NCBI RefSeq assembly: GCF_033568475.1
Contig: NC_133123.1
Coordinates: 161,525,753 to 161,589,752, forward strand
Direction of reading: 5' to 3'
Source of the DNA: Henckelia pumila
Taxonomy: Eukaryota > Streptophyta > Magnoliopsida > Lamiales > Gesneriaceae
DNA length: 64,000 nucleotides
Shown: in pieces, positions 47,123 through 59,152 of the stretch
How positions within the stretch are numbered: the first letter of the stretch is position 1
How the letters are laid out: the number at the start of each line of letters is the position of its first letter
Program-made: the position numbers and the translations under genes
Notes under the pieces: generated by a model
Database searches by the model: none
What the model was told of the DNA's origin: nothing
What the model saw: the letters and a program-made list of their open reading frames with translations, nothing else

Positions 47123-48526
47123 CTATCGCATATTCAACTCTGCCTGAGTGAATAAATACTTCAAACTCTTGTGATCCGTAAATATCTCAAATTTCTTGCC
47201 ATAAAGATAATGTCTCCAAATCTTGAGCGCAAATACAATGACGGCTAACTCGAGATCATGCACTGGATAGTTATTCTCATGCGTCTTCAACTGTCGAGAA
47301 GCATAGGCAATAACATGTCCATGCTGTGTCAACACACATCCCAACCCCTGACCAGAGACATCAGTATAGACAACATAACCTCCTGATCCAGAAGGTAGAG
47401 CTAGCACAGGTGCAGTAGTAAGACGTCTACGCAGCTCGTGAAACGACTTCTCACAATCCGAGGACCAAATGAAGGAAACATCTTTCCGTGTAAGCTGAGT
47501 CAAAGGCCTTGCCAACTGTGCAAAATTCTCGATGAACCGACGGTAATATCCAGCTAGACCCAAGAAACTACGAATCTCAGCAACCGTCGTCGGTCGAGAC
47601 CAGTTCAGCACTGCCTCTATCTTACTAGGATCAACAGATATCCCTTCATTAGAAATCACATGACCGAGAAATACTACCCGATCAAGCCAGAATTCACACT
47701 TGCTCAATTTCGCATATAGCTGCTTATCTCGTAACGTCTGTAGAACAATCCTCAAATGTTGTGCATGCTCATCCTTGTCATGAGAATAGACAAGAATATC
47801 ATCTATGAAGACGATGACAAATCTATCCAGATAATCTCGAAATACCTGATTCATCAGATCCATAAAGACTGCCGGTGCATTCGTCAAACCGAATGGCATC
47901 ACCAAAAACTCATAATGCCCGTATCTGGTCCTGAAAGCAGTCGTAGATATATCTGAGTCTCGTACCCGCATCTGATGGTATCCAGATCTCAGATCTATCT
48001 TCGAATAAACAGAAGTACCCTGTAGTTGATCGAACAGATCATCAATCCGCGGCAAAGGATACTTATTCTTGATGGTGACACGATTCAACTGCCTGTAATC
48101 AATACATAATCGCATCGATCCATCCTTCTTCTTGACAAACAAAACAGGTGCTCCCCATGGAGAAACACTCGGACGAATATATCCCTTATCAAGCAGATCT
48201 TGCAACTGCTGTTTCAATTCCCTCATCTCTGACGGTGCCAGACGATAAGGTGCTCGGGATATAGGCGTAGTTCCTGGTACTAGATCAATACCAAATTCAA
48301 CCTCTCGAACCGGAGGAAAACCAGGAATCTTATCAGGGAATACGTCAGGAAACTCGCTGACAACCGGTAGCTGATCAATACCCGTACTACTCATGGACAT
48401 ATCAACTGCATAAATGAGGTAGCCCTCCCCACCTGACTCCAAGACATGACATGCCTTCAGAGCCGAAACAAGTTGGCATCGGAGGTCGCGCACCCTCACC
48501 ATAAAAGTACCAACTATCACCCTCAA
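47123..48526 (-). pseudogene. Tekay-type reverse transcriptase and RNase H
   Basis: The RT has [43 protein letters not shown] and the catalytic FIDDILVYS. RNase H follows with [21 protein letters not shown] and FTDHKSLKY. The frame overlaps the gag-protease frame but is shifted relative to it by a one-base difference near 48470-48478. It ends at a TAG (47123-47125) at a position that is normally coding between RNase H and integrase. The catalytic residues are intact, but the polyprotein is cut on both sides. Confidence 0.88.
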
Positions 48527-49928
48527 CGGGATGAAACTGTACCAGACGCTGATAACAATCCACAGTAGCGTGATACAAAGTCAGCATATCTATTCCCAAA
48601 ATACAATCAAAATCTGTCATCGCTAATATCATCAAATTAGCCGATAACACATTACCCTCAAACTCCAGAAGGCAACCCATCACTAGACGCTTAGTTACTA
48701 CCTCCTGCTCCAACGGAGTAGATACAACTAAATCCATATCTAATGATACGTAAGGTAATCTATGTCTCTTAACGAAGCGACTAGAAATAAAGAAATGCGA
48801 TGCTCCAGTATCAATTAATACAAGTGCAGGAATACCACATAACAAGAAGTTACCTGCCAACATGCGATCGCTTCCCTCAGTAGCCTGCTCCTGAGACAGA
48901 GCAAACACCTGCCCTTGAGTCTGGGGATGATAACCAGAAGAACTCTGTGGTGCTGGCTGCTGACGTGGAAAAGTAGAAGCCTGAGATCCAACCTGGGATC
49001 CCGATCCACTAGCAGAACCCATGCGCTGAGGACAATCTCTTCGCAGATGTCCCTGCTGACAACAAATATAACAAGCCCCAGTAGCTCTCCGACATGAAGC
49101 TGCAGGATGCTTCCCACCACAGTGGCTACAAAACTCCTCCTCCTTCTTCTTCTTCTTCCCAAAGCGGAAAGTACCTCGTGAACCACGAGAACCAGACGAA
49201 GTAGTAGGAGTAGAAGAAGACGTAGGTACAGATGACACAACAGATTGAGCTCGAGGCTCAACAAATCCACTAGGCTGTGCTGGCATCATCAATTGTCCAT
49301 GCCTGTTGCTGGTCTCCACAAGACGGAAACGGTTCACCAAAGTCTCATAAGACACCGGGTCATCACAGACGACAACCTGTGCGTAGATATCTTGGTTCAG
49401 GCCTTGCAGAAAGATATCATACTTCGATGCATCACTCGCATTGATATGAGGACTGAAAGGTAGCAGATCAAGAAATCGCTGCTGATACTGATCAATAGTC
49501 ATTGATCCTTGCCTCAAAGTAAGCAACTCCATAGATCGTGCTTGGCGAACAGCCGGAGGAAAATATAATTTCTGAAATTCCCGACAAAAATCCCCCCAAG
49601 TCACCTGTCCTCTCTCAGTACGTGCTTGAGCAACCTTGGCATCCCACCAAAAACGTGCTCTATCCTCTAGAACGAATTCTAGAACTTCCAGTTTCTGCTC
49701 CTCAGTACACTCGAAAGCTCGGAACGTGCTCTCAAGTTTAGACATCCAGCTTCTAGCTTGTTCAGGATTCTCGCCTCCCACTAAGGGTTTCGGTCCTACC
49801 TGCATGAACTTATTAATAGTATAGCGACGTCGACCCTCATGAGGACGATGTTGATCATCCTGATGATGATGGCGACGATGATGATGACCACCTCCCTGGC
49901 CAACACTACCATGACTCTCGTCAGCCAT
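48402..49928 (-). CDS. Tekay-type Gag and protease
   Basis: It starts at MADESHGS (ATG at 49926-49928; an ATG seven codons upstream is also in frame). A His-rich stretch ([11 protein letters not shown]) is followed by the retrotransposon gag domain ([30 protein letters not shown]), a CCHC zinc knuckle ([14 protein letters not shown]) and the protease motif LIDTGAS. Gag coats the RNA and forms the particle, and the protease cuts the polyprotein. The frame runs out at a stop at 48402 after the frameshift and would not continue into RT. Confidence 0.88.
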   Translation of the reverse strand: MADESHGSVGQGGGHHHRRHHHQDDQHRPHEGRRRYTINKFMQVGPKPLVGGENPEQARSWMSKLESTFRAFECTEEQKLEVLEFVLEDRARFWWDAKVAQARTERGQVTWGDFCREFQKLYFPPAVRQARSMELLTLRQGSMTIDQYQQRFLDLLPFSPHINASDASKYDIFLQGLNQDIYAQVVVCDDPVSYETLVNRFRLVETSNRHGQLMMPAQPSGFVEPRAQSVVSSVPTSSSTPTTSSGSRGSRGTFRFGKKKKKEEEFCSHCGGKHPAASCRRATGACYICCQQGHLRRDCPQRMGSASGSGSQVGSQASTFPRQQPAPQSSSGYHPQTQGQVFALSQEQATEGSDRMLAGNFLLCGIPALVLIDTGASHFFISSRFVKRHRLPYVSLDMDLVVSTPLEQEVVTKRLVMGCLLEFEGNVLSANLMILAMTDFDCILGIDMLTLYHATVDCYQRLVQFHPVEGDSWYFYGEGARPPMPTCFGSEGMSCLGVRWGGLPHLCS

Positions 49929-50015
49929 ATCCTGAAAAGAATTGCACATTAAAATCCCAAATGCGCAAGAATTACTCTAACTAATTCTAAATCCCAAGTA
50001 CTAATCCCAAAATCT

Positions 50016-50033
50016 AAGCATGCTCTGATACCA
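50016..50033 (-). other. Primer-binding site of the Tekay-type element
   Basis: On the minus strand TGGTATCAGAGCATG lies five bases inside the 5' LTR. It is the standard plant site complementary to initiator methionine tRNA. Confidence 0.92.
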
Positions 50034-50038
50034 AAAAT

Positions 50039-51477
50039 GTAGTGACCCTGCATGGTATCACCTACTAACTGGCAACTAATAGCATGCATTAAACTTAATA
50101 CAGCAAAATAACTTAACAGAGTAAGACATGCGGAGACAAAACCATAATATACATATCAGCTTAGTAACATAATTCAGACTTAAATCTGTAGTGATATAAC
50201 CAAATCGAAATCTTAAACAGTAAACATTATATAGCTATATCGAATCCTGCTGTATAATAAAATCCTCAAGGCTCCTGCTCCCTAGTCCTGCCTTGAACTA
50301 CCAGCTCCGTCCATCCTGCGACCTGCCCCATGGAATAGGGTGTCCAAGATAACAACTAGGACGTGAGCGCTACGCTCAGTACATAGACATGAGTAAACAT
50401 ATGTATATAATGCATGCAACATGATGACTAGTAAAAGATCATCTGAAAAGTCATGCTCAGAACCGGCGCCATATGAGTGCTGCCACCGCACGGATCAACC
50501 TCTGGGTGCAACCACACTCGTCTAGTACACCAGAGTAGACAGACATAAATGCCCCCGCCGTCGCGGTACTCTCAGTGACAGACTATCGAGTATAGAGCTG
50601 AGCGGCTCTATAATCAGGTATAACAAGGTATAGACTCAACGTGTATATGCACATGACATATGAGTATAGAAAACGGTAAATCATACATCATGCCATATAA
50701 TAATGCCAAATAAATGCAACATGTAAACATGTATACTCGCTGGCAATCTCAGTCAATGTGTACGTACCTCTAGGCTAGTTCAAGTATAATAGGATCCTAG
50801 GTTCCAAGCCTATATTTCAAAAGTTCACCGTATCACTACATAAATTCTATAAGCCTTAACTAAGCTAATAAATACTCCCAAAACTTAAATAGATTCCCGA
50901 ACCATACCTTCGTCCGTAATTAGCCCTTTGGAGTCGCTAGTCCCGGATGACTATAACCACACCTTGGTTATTCCAGAACCTCTATTATAACCGATAGGGC
51001 CCTCAAGTGTATATCTCACACTATATAACTGAAGAAGGAAACTCGGGAATTCGTAATTGAAAATGAACTCTGAACGGCCCTATTTATAGCCAAATTTCTC
51101 GGCCAGGATCGGAACTTCCGATTTCAGGATCGGAGCTTCCGATCCAGCTCATTGCATGCATGTCTGCCACGCCAGGATCGGAACTTCCGATCTACGATCG
51201 GAGCTTTCGATCTGCTCTATGACCGACACTTATCAAAACTCGCGACTGAGTCATCGATCATTTCTGACAGTTAGGGATCGGAACTTCCGTTCCGGGATCG
51301 GAGCTTACTATCCGGGATCGGAGCTTACTATCCGGGATCGGAGCTTACTATCCGGCCCAAAATTAAAAAGCCCAAATTTTACTTCTGAAGTCCAATAACA
51401 CTCCGAAATTGGTTAAATACCAACCCTTAATCATGTTTAACATATTATTATCTTAAAATGGTATCTGGGTTACTACA
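50039..51477 (-). repeat. 5' LTR of the Tekay-type element
   Basis: 1,439 bp. It contains the minus-strand promoter (TATA at 51081-51088) and the shorter version of the U3 palindrome array. Confidence 0.95.
51081..51088 (-). promoter_or_regulatory. TATA box in the 5' LTR of the Tekay-type element
   Basis: GGCTATAAATAGGGCC on the minus strand is a strong plant TATA box. The same sequence is in the 3' LTR at 44928-44935. Confidence 0.7.
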
Positions 51478-51592
51478 TATATGCCTTGGGCTTATGATGG
51501 GTGCCGGGGCCTGGAACCTCCCGGGCTTATATAATGCCAATCCTTCTTTCATGATAAAAATCCTTCATTAATAAAACATTAAATACAAATCA

Positions 51593-53640
51593 TTACACAA
51601 AATACTTCTTCAAATGTAAAGCATTCCATGGTCGCTTGAGGGGGCGTCCCTGGCCATCTTGTAGGTACCAAGTATTGGCACCGACTTTTCTGATAAGCTT
51701 ATATGGTCCCTCCCATCGGGCATCTAGCTTCCCTACTTCCCCTGCTGGATTAACTCTTTTCAACACAAATTCTCCCTCTTGGAATTCCCGAGGCCTGACC
51801 TTCTGATTATAGGCTCTCATCACCCGAGCTCTGTAGGCCTCCATTCTACGAGCCGCCTTCTCTCTTCGTTCTTCAATGAGATCCAATTCTTGTGCCCGGG
51901 CTCCTTCGTCTGTGTCCTCATATGCTTTAATCCGAGCTGAAGGCTGTCCGATCTCTACAGGCAAAATAGCCTCCGACCCATATACTAGGCTAAAAGGTGA
52001 TTCTTGTGTTGCAGTGTGTGGAGTGGTGCGATAGGCCCATAACACACTCGGGATCTCTTCAACCCAATCTTTCCCCATTCCATGCAATCGCGCCTGTAAA
52101 GACCGAACAATAGTACGATTGGTTACCTCTGTTTGGCCATTAGCTTGAGGATAGGCGACCGAGGTGAAAACCTGCTTAATGCCCATCTCAGCACACCAGT
52201 CTGCCAATTTTTGGCCCTGAAATTGCCTGCCATTATCCGAGACCAGCTTTCTTGGTAGCCCAAATCGACATACTATGCTTTTCCATAAAAACTTGATCAC
52301 CTCGGCCTCTGTTATTTTCGCCAAAGGCTCTGCCTCCACCCACTTGGAAAAATAATCAACAGCTACCAACAAGAACTTCTTTTGTGCCCGGGCTAGTGGA
52401 AAAGGTCCCACTATGTCCAGACCCCATTGATCAAAGGGGCAGGATGCCCATATCGGATTCAAGTTGCTTGCCGGGCTATGTTGTATATTTCCGAACCTCT
52501 GACATCCTTCACAAGACCGGGAAATCTTGGATGCGTCTGCCTGCATAGTTGGCCACCAATATCCTGACAGCAACACCCTTCGGACCAGACTCATAGACCC
52601 TCCATGGTTTCCACAACATCCCTCGTGCACTTCCCGCAAGACATATTCGGTTTCTCCTTCCCCCAAACATTTGAGCAAAGGGCCCTGGTAGGAACGCCTA
52701 TACAGGCTTCCTCCCAAGATAGCAAACTTGGCTGCCTGTCTTCGTATGATCCGGGCTCGTCCTTTGTCCTCCGGGAGGTTCTCCTGAGTTAGGTACTTGA
52801 CAATCGGGGCTTTCCATGTGTTTACTTGGAGGACCGGCTCCCAGGCTTCTATGGCAGCCACCGTTTCCCTTTGCAGAAGGGATTCTCTACTATCACCTTC
52901 CCCCGCGGCCGCTCTTTTAGCCAAGGCGTCTGCTTCCATATTTTCTTCCCGGGGTATCTGCTCTATACTCCAAGTGTTGAAACTGGCCCCGAGCTCTTCA
53001 ATCATCTTACAATATTTTATCAATTTCTCCTCTCGAGTACAGAAGGTTTTGTTTACTTGTTGAACAACCAACTGAGAGTCAGAATAAATTATGATATGAC
53101 TTACCCCGACATCCCGGGCTCGTTGCATCCCCGCTATCACAGCCTCGTATTCAGCTTCGTTGTTGGAGGCCTGGAAGTCTAGCTTCACGGCTATCTCAAT
53201 CTTCTCTTGGGCAGGTGAGATCAGGATGATCCCCACACCACTGCCTCCAGCACCACTTGCTCCATCTACAAAAACCCTCCATACTTCCTCTCGGCCAAAA
53301 ACGGCCACCTCTGTCAAAAAATCCGATAAAGCCTGGGCTTTGATGGCCTTACGTGGCTGGTACTCAATATCATATTCTTCTAATTCCACCGACCATTTCA
53401 CGAGTCTTCCCGAGGCATCTGGATGAGTCATAATACGCCCCAGGAGGCTATTAGTAAGAACAGTTACCGGGTGAGACAAGAAATAAGGTCTCAATTTCCG
53501 GGCCGTTATTACTAGAGCCAAGGCCATCTTCTCAATTTTCATATATCTAACTTCCGCCCCCAAGCATGGCTGATGTAGTACACAGGCCTCTGATCTCCCT
53601 TTTCCTCTTTTATCAAGACAGTGCTGACCGCCTTTTCTGT
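51593..53640 (-). pseudogene. Tat-type second RNase H and integrase
   Basis: After the end of the RT-type RNase H (YMKIEKMALALVITARKLRP) comes an archaeal-type RNase H with its four acidic positions in FVDGASG, NNEAEYEAV, YSDSQLV and ENMEADALA. The integrase has the zinc region (GNHGGSMS, CEGCQRF), the DDE core (WGLDIVGPF, VSDNGRQF, NGQTEVTNR) and a C-terminal part ending LKRPWNALHLKKYFV. The domains are intact, but a frameshift near 53545-53565 separates them from the RT frame, so they would not be made as part of the polyprotein. The dual RNase H is diagnostic of the Tat lineage. Confidence 0.88.
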
Positions 53641-55677
53641 AGTGGATAGATATACCCACAATCGTTCCCCTGGTTCCGGCTTAACCAAGATAGGCAAGCT
53701 AGCCAGATGCTCCTTCAACTCCTGAAAGGCCTGCTCGCATTGCTCAGTCCAGCCGAACCTCTGGGCTTTACGCAATACTTGGAAAAAATGATAGCTGCGA
53801 TGAGCTAATCGAGCTATAAACCGGGCCAGGGCTGTAATCCGGCCGGTTAATCGCTGTACCTCCTTAATAGATGTTGGTGAAGGCATTTCCCGCAACAGCT
53901 TCACTTTTTCAGGGTTGACTTCTATCCCCCGTTCAGTGACCATGAACCCCAGAAACTTGCCACTTTTCACCCCAAACATACACTTAGCCGGGTTCAATTT
54001 GATCCCATATCGCCGAACTGTCGCAAAAGTTTCCTCCAAGTCGGGTAAGAAACTATCCCGGGTCTTGGACTTCACCAATATATCATCCACATATACCTCC
54101 ACATTTCGGCCCACCTGTTCCCGGAACACTCTGTCCATCATCCGCTGATACGTAGCTCCTGCATTTTTCAAACCAAATGGCATCACTACGTAGCAGAAAG
54201 TACCTCCCGAGGTGACAAAGCTGACTTTGTCTTGATCTTCCAGGGCTAAAGGAATTTGATGATAGCCCTGGTATGCATCCATGAAGCTCAGCAACTCACA
54301 CCCGGATGTGGAGTCCACCAACTGGTCAATTCGGGGCAGAGGGTAACAATCTTTGGGACAGGCTTTATTTAAATCCCGGAAATCCACACACATTCTCCAC
54401 TTCCCCGTGGCCTTTGGTACTAGCACTACGTTGGACAACCAAGTAGGAAATTGTATTTCCTTGATGTGCCCGGCCCGCAGTAGCTCTTGAACCTGCTCCG
54501 CTATCACCTTATCCTTCTCGGCCCCAAAATGCCTCTTCTTTTGTAGGACAGGTCGGGAACCTGGGCTGATGTTTAGTTTGTGTTCTGCCACCCGAGATGA
54601 AACTCCCACCAAATCACCCTGAGCCCAGACGAACACATCCTTATTCTGAATGAGGCAGCCTCTCAATGCTTCAATCAACCATGCGTCTAAATCCCGAGCT
54701 ATTTTAACAGACTTCCCTGTTTGCCCGGGCTCCATCTCTACCTCTTCATACTCGCTCTTAGATTCCTCCACCGAACAGACTTCTCTTCCCCCCAAGGCCT
54801 CTACCTTTCCATTCTGTTTTGCCCTCTTGTAGTCTATCTTCACTGTCTCGGCATAGCATTTTCGAGAGGAAGGCTGATCTCCTCGAACTTCTCCGACCTT
54901 ATCTCCCACTGGGAACTTGATCTTTTGATGGTAAGCTGAGGCTACGGCTTTGAAAGAGTTCATAGCCGGCCTTCCCAAGATGACATTATAGGAAGAAGGT
55001 GCTTCCACTAATGTGAATCTTGTCATGACCGTCCTCTTCTCATCTTCTGATCCCAAGGTGATAGGCAGCAACATTTCCCCTTGGGGTTGGACAGTGTGCC
55101 CGGCAAAACCATACAAGGCGGTTTTTACCGGGCTCAACTCATACCCCTGCAAATCCATCTGCTCGAATGCTTCTTGAAAAAGGACATTCACTGAGCTTCC
55201 CGAGTCAACGAACACCCTTCGAATATCATAATTGGCGATCCGAGCTTGTATAAGCAAGGCGTCATTATGGGGTAAGTTTACTCCCTCCAGGTCTTGGGGT
55301 CCAAATGTGATGATTGGCCCCGCCCCCTGCCTTCCTTCCTCCACCCCTAAGCTTTTCCTCCGACTCCAGGCCTTCCTAGCCCGGTTGGAATCTCCATCCG
55401 TAGATCCTCCCGATATCATGTTAATGATACCTTTGGCCGGCCCATCCCCAGATGTTTTGTCTTTTTTTGCATGATCCATTTCTTGTTTTCTTTTTTCCCG
55501 AGAGCTGGTGGCATCCCGGGGAGGAATCGACGTCTGTGACCCCCGAAACCAAGGCACGCTTCGGGGCTTTTTTGGGACCGGCCTACCATCTCTAGCATAA
55601 GGCAGTTGGTGTCTTTGCTGCAGAGTTCGACACTCACTGGTGTCATGAGTGCACTCTTGATGAAGTGCACAGTACTT
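53539..55677 (-). pseudogene. Tat-type zinc knuckle, protease, reverse transcriptase, first RNase H
   Basis: It is in the same frame as gag but separated from it by TGA (55678-55680). It begins with KYCALHQECTHDTSEC, a zinc-knuckle-like motif. The protease has VFVDSGSSVNVLF and ILGRPAMN. The RT has GKWRMCVDFRDLNKACPKD, the YHQIPL block, VVMPFGLKNAGATYQRMMDR and the catalytic EVYVDDILVKS. The frame stops at 53539 after YYISHAWGRK, where a frameshift breaks the link to the rest of pol. Confidence 0.88.
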
Positions 55678-56727
55678 TCAGAGCTTCTCCTTAGAAACAG
55701 GGGTCTGCGTGTCGACCCTTTCTTCACACATATGAACAGCCTTATCTCGGGTCCCTCGGTACGGAGCATACCGGGACAATCGCCCCATGGGATCATGGTT
55801 CTCTCTACTTCTTCCTTGTTCCCGGCCTCCCTCCCGCCGGGCCACCTCCTTTTTCTGCCTCTGAGCTTCCTCCATGTTAATGTATTTTTCAGCCCGAGCC
55901 AGCAAATCTTCGAAGGTCCGGGGTGCTTTTTTCACCAGTGATTTGAAAAATTCCCCCTCCCGAAGACCTTGAGTGAAAGCCGTGATCTTGGTCTCCTGGG
56001 CACAAGTCGGGACCTCCAAAGCAATTTTGTTAAACCTTTTGATATAGGTTCGTAAAGACTCCTCTCCTGACTGCTTTGCTTCAAAAAGGCTATAGGCAGT
56101 TTTCCTATACCTCTTGCTACTGCCGAAGTGCTGCAAAAACACTTGATTGAATTTTGCAAATGATTGAACACTCTGGGGCTCCAACTTCTCAAACCATCTT
56201 TGGGCAGAATCCACCAAAGTGGTTAGGAAAACTTTGCATTTGATCTTATCTCCATAGCAATGTAACATGGCTACATTTTCAAACCGAGCCAGGTGCTCCT
56301 CTGGGTCTGTGCTCCCATCGTATTCCCGGATTTTATTCGACTTGTAATTTAGTGGCAAGGGTTCCTCTATCACCTCCTGTGAAAAAGGGCAACCCGGAAT
56401 TTTGATAGGGTAAGCCATTTGGGAACCCCCCTCCTCCAACTTCTGTACCTTCCTCCTGAGCTCATGAAACTCATCTGCCATGGACGGCTGTATTGAGTGC
56501 ATCCAAGAGCTTTCTTCTTCTTCTCCTTCTTGAACCTGGGCAATAGGGTTTGGATTACCCTGATTTCCTTCTTCCTCCACTGTTATGTCCTTTGATTGTG
56601 GCTGCTTTGCAGCTATCAACGACTTCCGTACCACATCTTGGACAAATGATTCTAACTGCTCCAAGGGAATAGTAATATTCCGTTCTGGCTGATGGTCTCC
56701 AGGTAATGTTTGATCATGAGAAGCCAT
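55678..56727 (-). CDS. Tat-type Gag (truncated by stop, 349 aa)
   Basis: MASHDQTLPG opens a Glu/Gln-rich N-terminus, then a coiled-coil-like stretch (DEFHELRRKVQKLEEGG). The retrotransposon gag core follows (YDGSTDPEEHLARFENVAML, LVDSAQRWFEKL, FNQVFLQHF, SLRTYIKRFNKIALEV). The frame ends in TGA just before the zinc knuckle, so nucleic-acid binding would be lost unless the stop is read through. This is probably a nonsense mutation. Confidence 0.85.
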   Translation of the reverse strand: MASHDQTLPGDHQPERNITIPLEQLESFVQDVVRKSLIAAKQPQSKDITVEEEGNQGNPNPIAQVQEGEEEESSWMHSIQPSMADEFHELRRKVQKLEEGGSQMAYPIKIPGCPFSQEVIEEPLPLNYKSNKIREYDGSTDPEEHLARFENVAMLHCYGDKIKCKVFLTTLVDSAQRWFEKLEPQSVQSFAKFNQVFLQHFGSSKRYRKTAYSLFEAKQSGEESLRTYIKRFNKIALEVPTCAQETKITAFTQGLREGEFFKSLVKKAPRTFEDLLARAEKYINMEEAQRQKKEVARREGGREQGRSRENHDPMGRLSRYAPYRGTRDKAVHMCEERVDTQTPVSKEKL

Positions 56728-56748
56728 ATCTACGTCTATAGAACAAGC

Positions 56749-56766
56749 TTCCCACAGACGGCGCCA
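56749..56766 (-). other. Primer-binding site of the Tat element
   Basis: On the minus strand TGGCGCCGTCTGTGGGAA begins one base inside the LTR. TGGCGCCGT-type sites are usual in Tat/Athila-group elements. The exact tRNA (Asp- or Arg-like) cannot be settled by eye. Confidence 0.7.
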
Positions 56767-56767
56767 A

Positions 56768-57335
56768 TGATGATGGTTGTAAAACCAGGGCCCGGGCTAT
56801 CAGGGTAGTGTTGTGGGCCTGACGTGGTGACCGGGCTAATGGAAGTAATATATGAGCTGCCCTTCCTTAATCAAGATGATCTGCACACCCAAAAAGGGAA
56901 TAAAAAGCACGTTAGTGGAACGTCGGAGAAAGTTCCGGCGGGGCCACTCCGATGCTTAAGTTAGACTTAGAAATAGAGTGGGCTTTTTAGAGAAAATGAG
57001 TATAGTGCTTTGGAAACTTAGGTGAACATACCTCTACAAATATCTATGACCAGATATTTAAAGGTCTTGGAGTGAGAGTGTCACTCCGCAATTCCAGTGT
57101 AGTGGCCACGATCTGGATCGTGGGTGTGGTAGTTGCCCATGTTTGCCTGTCACGTACGATGAACCCGGAAAGCTTGTGTTGGTGATAATCGTGGGGATCA
57201 TGCCCCTAAACACGGGCTTTATATAAGTCCTGCAGACCTGGTTTTCCGGGCTCCTGAGGCTACTGGGCTACCTTAATACAGCCCTACCACTCCGGGTCAT
57301 TCGTGGCCCGGGCCTCCTGGCTTACCGGGACATCA
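56768..57335 (-). repeat. 5' LTR of the Tat element
   Basis: 568 bp, matching 39743-40311. The target duplication GGCAT follows at 57336-57340. Confidence 0.95.
57218..57225 (-). promoter_or_regulatory. TATA box in the 5' LTR of the Tat element
   Basis: CTTATATAAAGCCCG on the minus strand is the only TATA-like site in a GC-rich part of the LTR. Confidence 0.55.
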
Positions 57336-57340
57336 GGCAT

Positions 57341-59152
57341 ATTAACACAACCCAAGCATACATGTTCAAAAATAAACAACGGTGTAAAAAGAAGTATTTA
57401 GAAAATGAGAAGATAACTTAAAAATTGAAATTGATAATATCACAAACCATTCACATTGTGAAAAATAACTGAGAAAAGGTCGGTTATACACGCAATATAT
57501 TCTAATATATTACACGAAAAAGTAAATTGTATTTGTATGTCTTTGATCTTATGACAAAAAAAAATTACAAAATCAATAAACTCTGCACAAATATCCATAT
57601 TCACAAATCAAATATTTCATTCCACTTCTGTATTATTTTCACACAAATCCAATCTTTAACTTTTATGTGATTCTTGTGTGGTGAGTCTAGTGACCACTTG
57701 ATAATAATACTATTTCGTCGATTTCAGTTTAGATGCAGCTCACAAAAAATAGATTCCTGCAGATATAGATAATATCAGTAGGGCAAACTGAAAAAAACAA
57801 AAACAAATATAATATCAAGCTTGAAACAAAATTAATTGAAAAGAATTTCAAATATCATGTGCAAATGATTATAAAAATAAACCTCTTGACAGCAAGGCAA
57901 TGTGCAAAGTTTTATTTTATAAGATAAGCAATTTACAGCTCCGAAACATCAATAAGCCTCTCAAGATAGCAAAACGCAATGTGCAAGATGAGTAATTTTC
58001 GGCTCTGAGACATCAAAATGGTAGAAATTATCTAAAATAGAGCAAATTCAAAATTACCAGAAGATGTTGAATCCATCACAGCATTAATTATATTCACTGT
58101 TGTAGCACTCTAATAGGTTCCTTTTTTGGATGAGGAAACAATTTTAAAAATATTTATAATTAAAAATAGGGGTAACACAAAGAAGAAAAAAAACTACTGC
58201 TAAAATATTCCAAACATATACCAGACATTCAATATAAGTGCAAACACAATTTATAATTTCAAATTCTGCATCTTTACCACCACACTTTCATTGTTTGCCA
58301 ACGGGTCCACCGCAAAACAATTGACTCTCTGGCACAAAATCCCAAATAAAAAAATTCGCCTAATATATGCTACTTCATCAGGCTTTGAATTTTGTATCAG
58401 GAGATGAATTGAAGTAACGAAGATAAATAAGTCAACAATTATAATATTGTTAGCCAAAAAACAAAAAATGTGAAGGTATGAAAAGCAACGGATGAGCAAC
58501 TAAAACAAGAATCTAGTTGCACGAGCATCTGATTGAAATATTGAGATCACGAGTTACACCAAGAGGCAAATCAAATAGAAATACAACAATTATACAATAT
58601 TATATTCTTTGAAAAATTTCATCAAATTTTTAGGGGACGGGTTAATTAATAGGAGAGACATGGGTAAAAAGAGTAGGACATTACCTATTTACCGTAAGCT
58701 CTTCAATTTTTTCGATGCACGATCATCATGTGAAAGACTGAAATATACCTAAAATTGCAAAAAATTGTGATTGAAGTGAGATTTGATTTAAGGGCAAAGT
58801 CTAGATAAATCACCAACAAGAAACATAATTTGTTCTTCAGTCCCTGTGTAAGGCTTTTATGTTTCAACTCCGTGACAATTGTCTGTACATTGTTTAAGCT
58901 CTCTTTTTGTGAGCAATTTACCAAACTACCCTCAATTTGCTTGAAAACCCCACAATACCCTCTATTATTATTTTTCAAATGAAAAAAAGAAACAAAAAGC
59001 TTATAATAATGTTCGGAGTAAGAACGATCGGTACTTTTCCTCACTTGTTCTTCTTGATTCTCCCCAGTATTCTCCCTCAATAAAAAACGAGTAATCCATC
59101 GGCTTGGGTTTTTTTGTAGATCTGCGTTGACTGAAGAAATTTGTCAATCTTT
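57341..59152. other. AT-rich intergenic DNA, no gene seen
   Basis: This continues the sequence interrupted by the Tat element. It contains short minus-strand open frames without recognisable features and no identified repeats. Confidence 0.45.

Larger units (their letters stand above)
43885..51477 (-). mobile_element. Nested Tekay/Del-type chromovirus (Ty3/gypsy)
   Basis: LTRs at 43885-45342 and 50039-51477 start TGTAGTGACC and end GGTTACTACA. The target duplication TATAT flanks the element inside the minisatellite (43880-43884 and 51478-51482), so the pre-insertion site is rebuilt exactly. The minus-strand order is LTR, initiator-Met-type primer site, gag, protease, RT, RNase H, integrase, chromodomain-like tail, polypurine tract, LTR. 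The order, primer and chromodomain place it in the Tekay/Del clade. The LTRs differ by about a dozen substitutions and a small indel over 1.44 kb. Pol is broken by one frameshift and two TAG stops. Confidence 0.95.
39743..57335 (-). mobile_element. Tat-lineage Ty3/gypsy retrotransposon, complete ends, with nested insertion
   Basis: Two LTRs (39743-40311 and 56768-57335) begin TGATGATGG and end GGGACATCA. The 5-bp target duplication GGCAT is at 39738-39742 and 57336-57340. On the minus strand the order is LTR, primer-binding site, gag, protease, RT, RNase H, second (archaeal-type) RNase H, integrase, 70-bp minisatellite, antisense gene, LTR. A second RNase H plus an antisense ORF near the 3' LTR are known hallmarks of Tat/Retand elements. 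I count about eight substitutions and one indel between the LTRs, so it inserted fairly recently. The coding region is damaged by a stop in gag and a frameshift after RT. Without the nested element it is about 10 kb. Confidence 0.93.

Noticed and set aside
52826..53182. 118-codon plus-strand frame opposite the Tat RNase H
   Set aside because: It is a shadow of the minus-strand RNase H coding sequence, unlike the spliced antisense gene at 40931.
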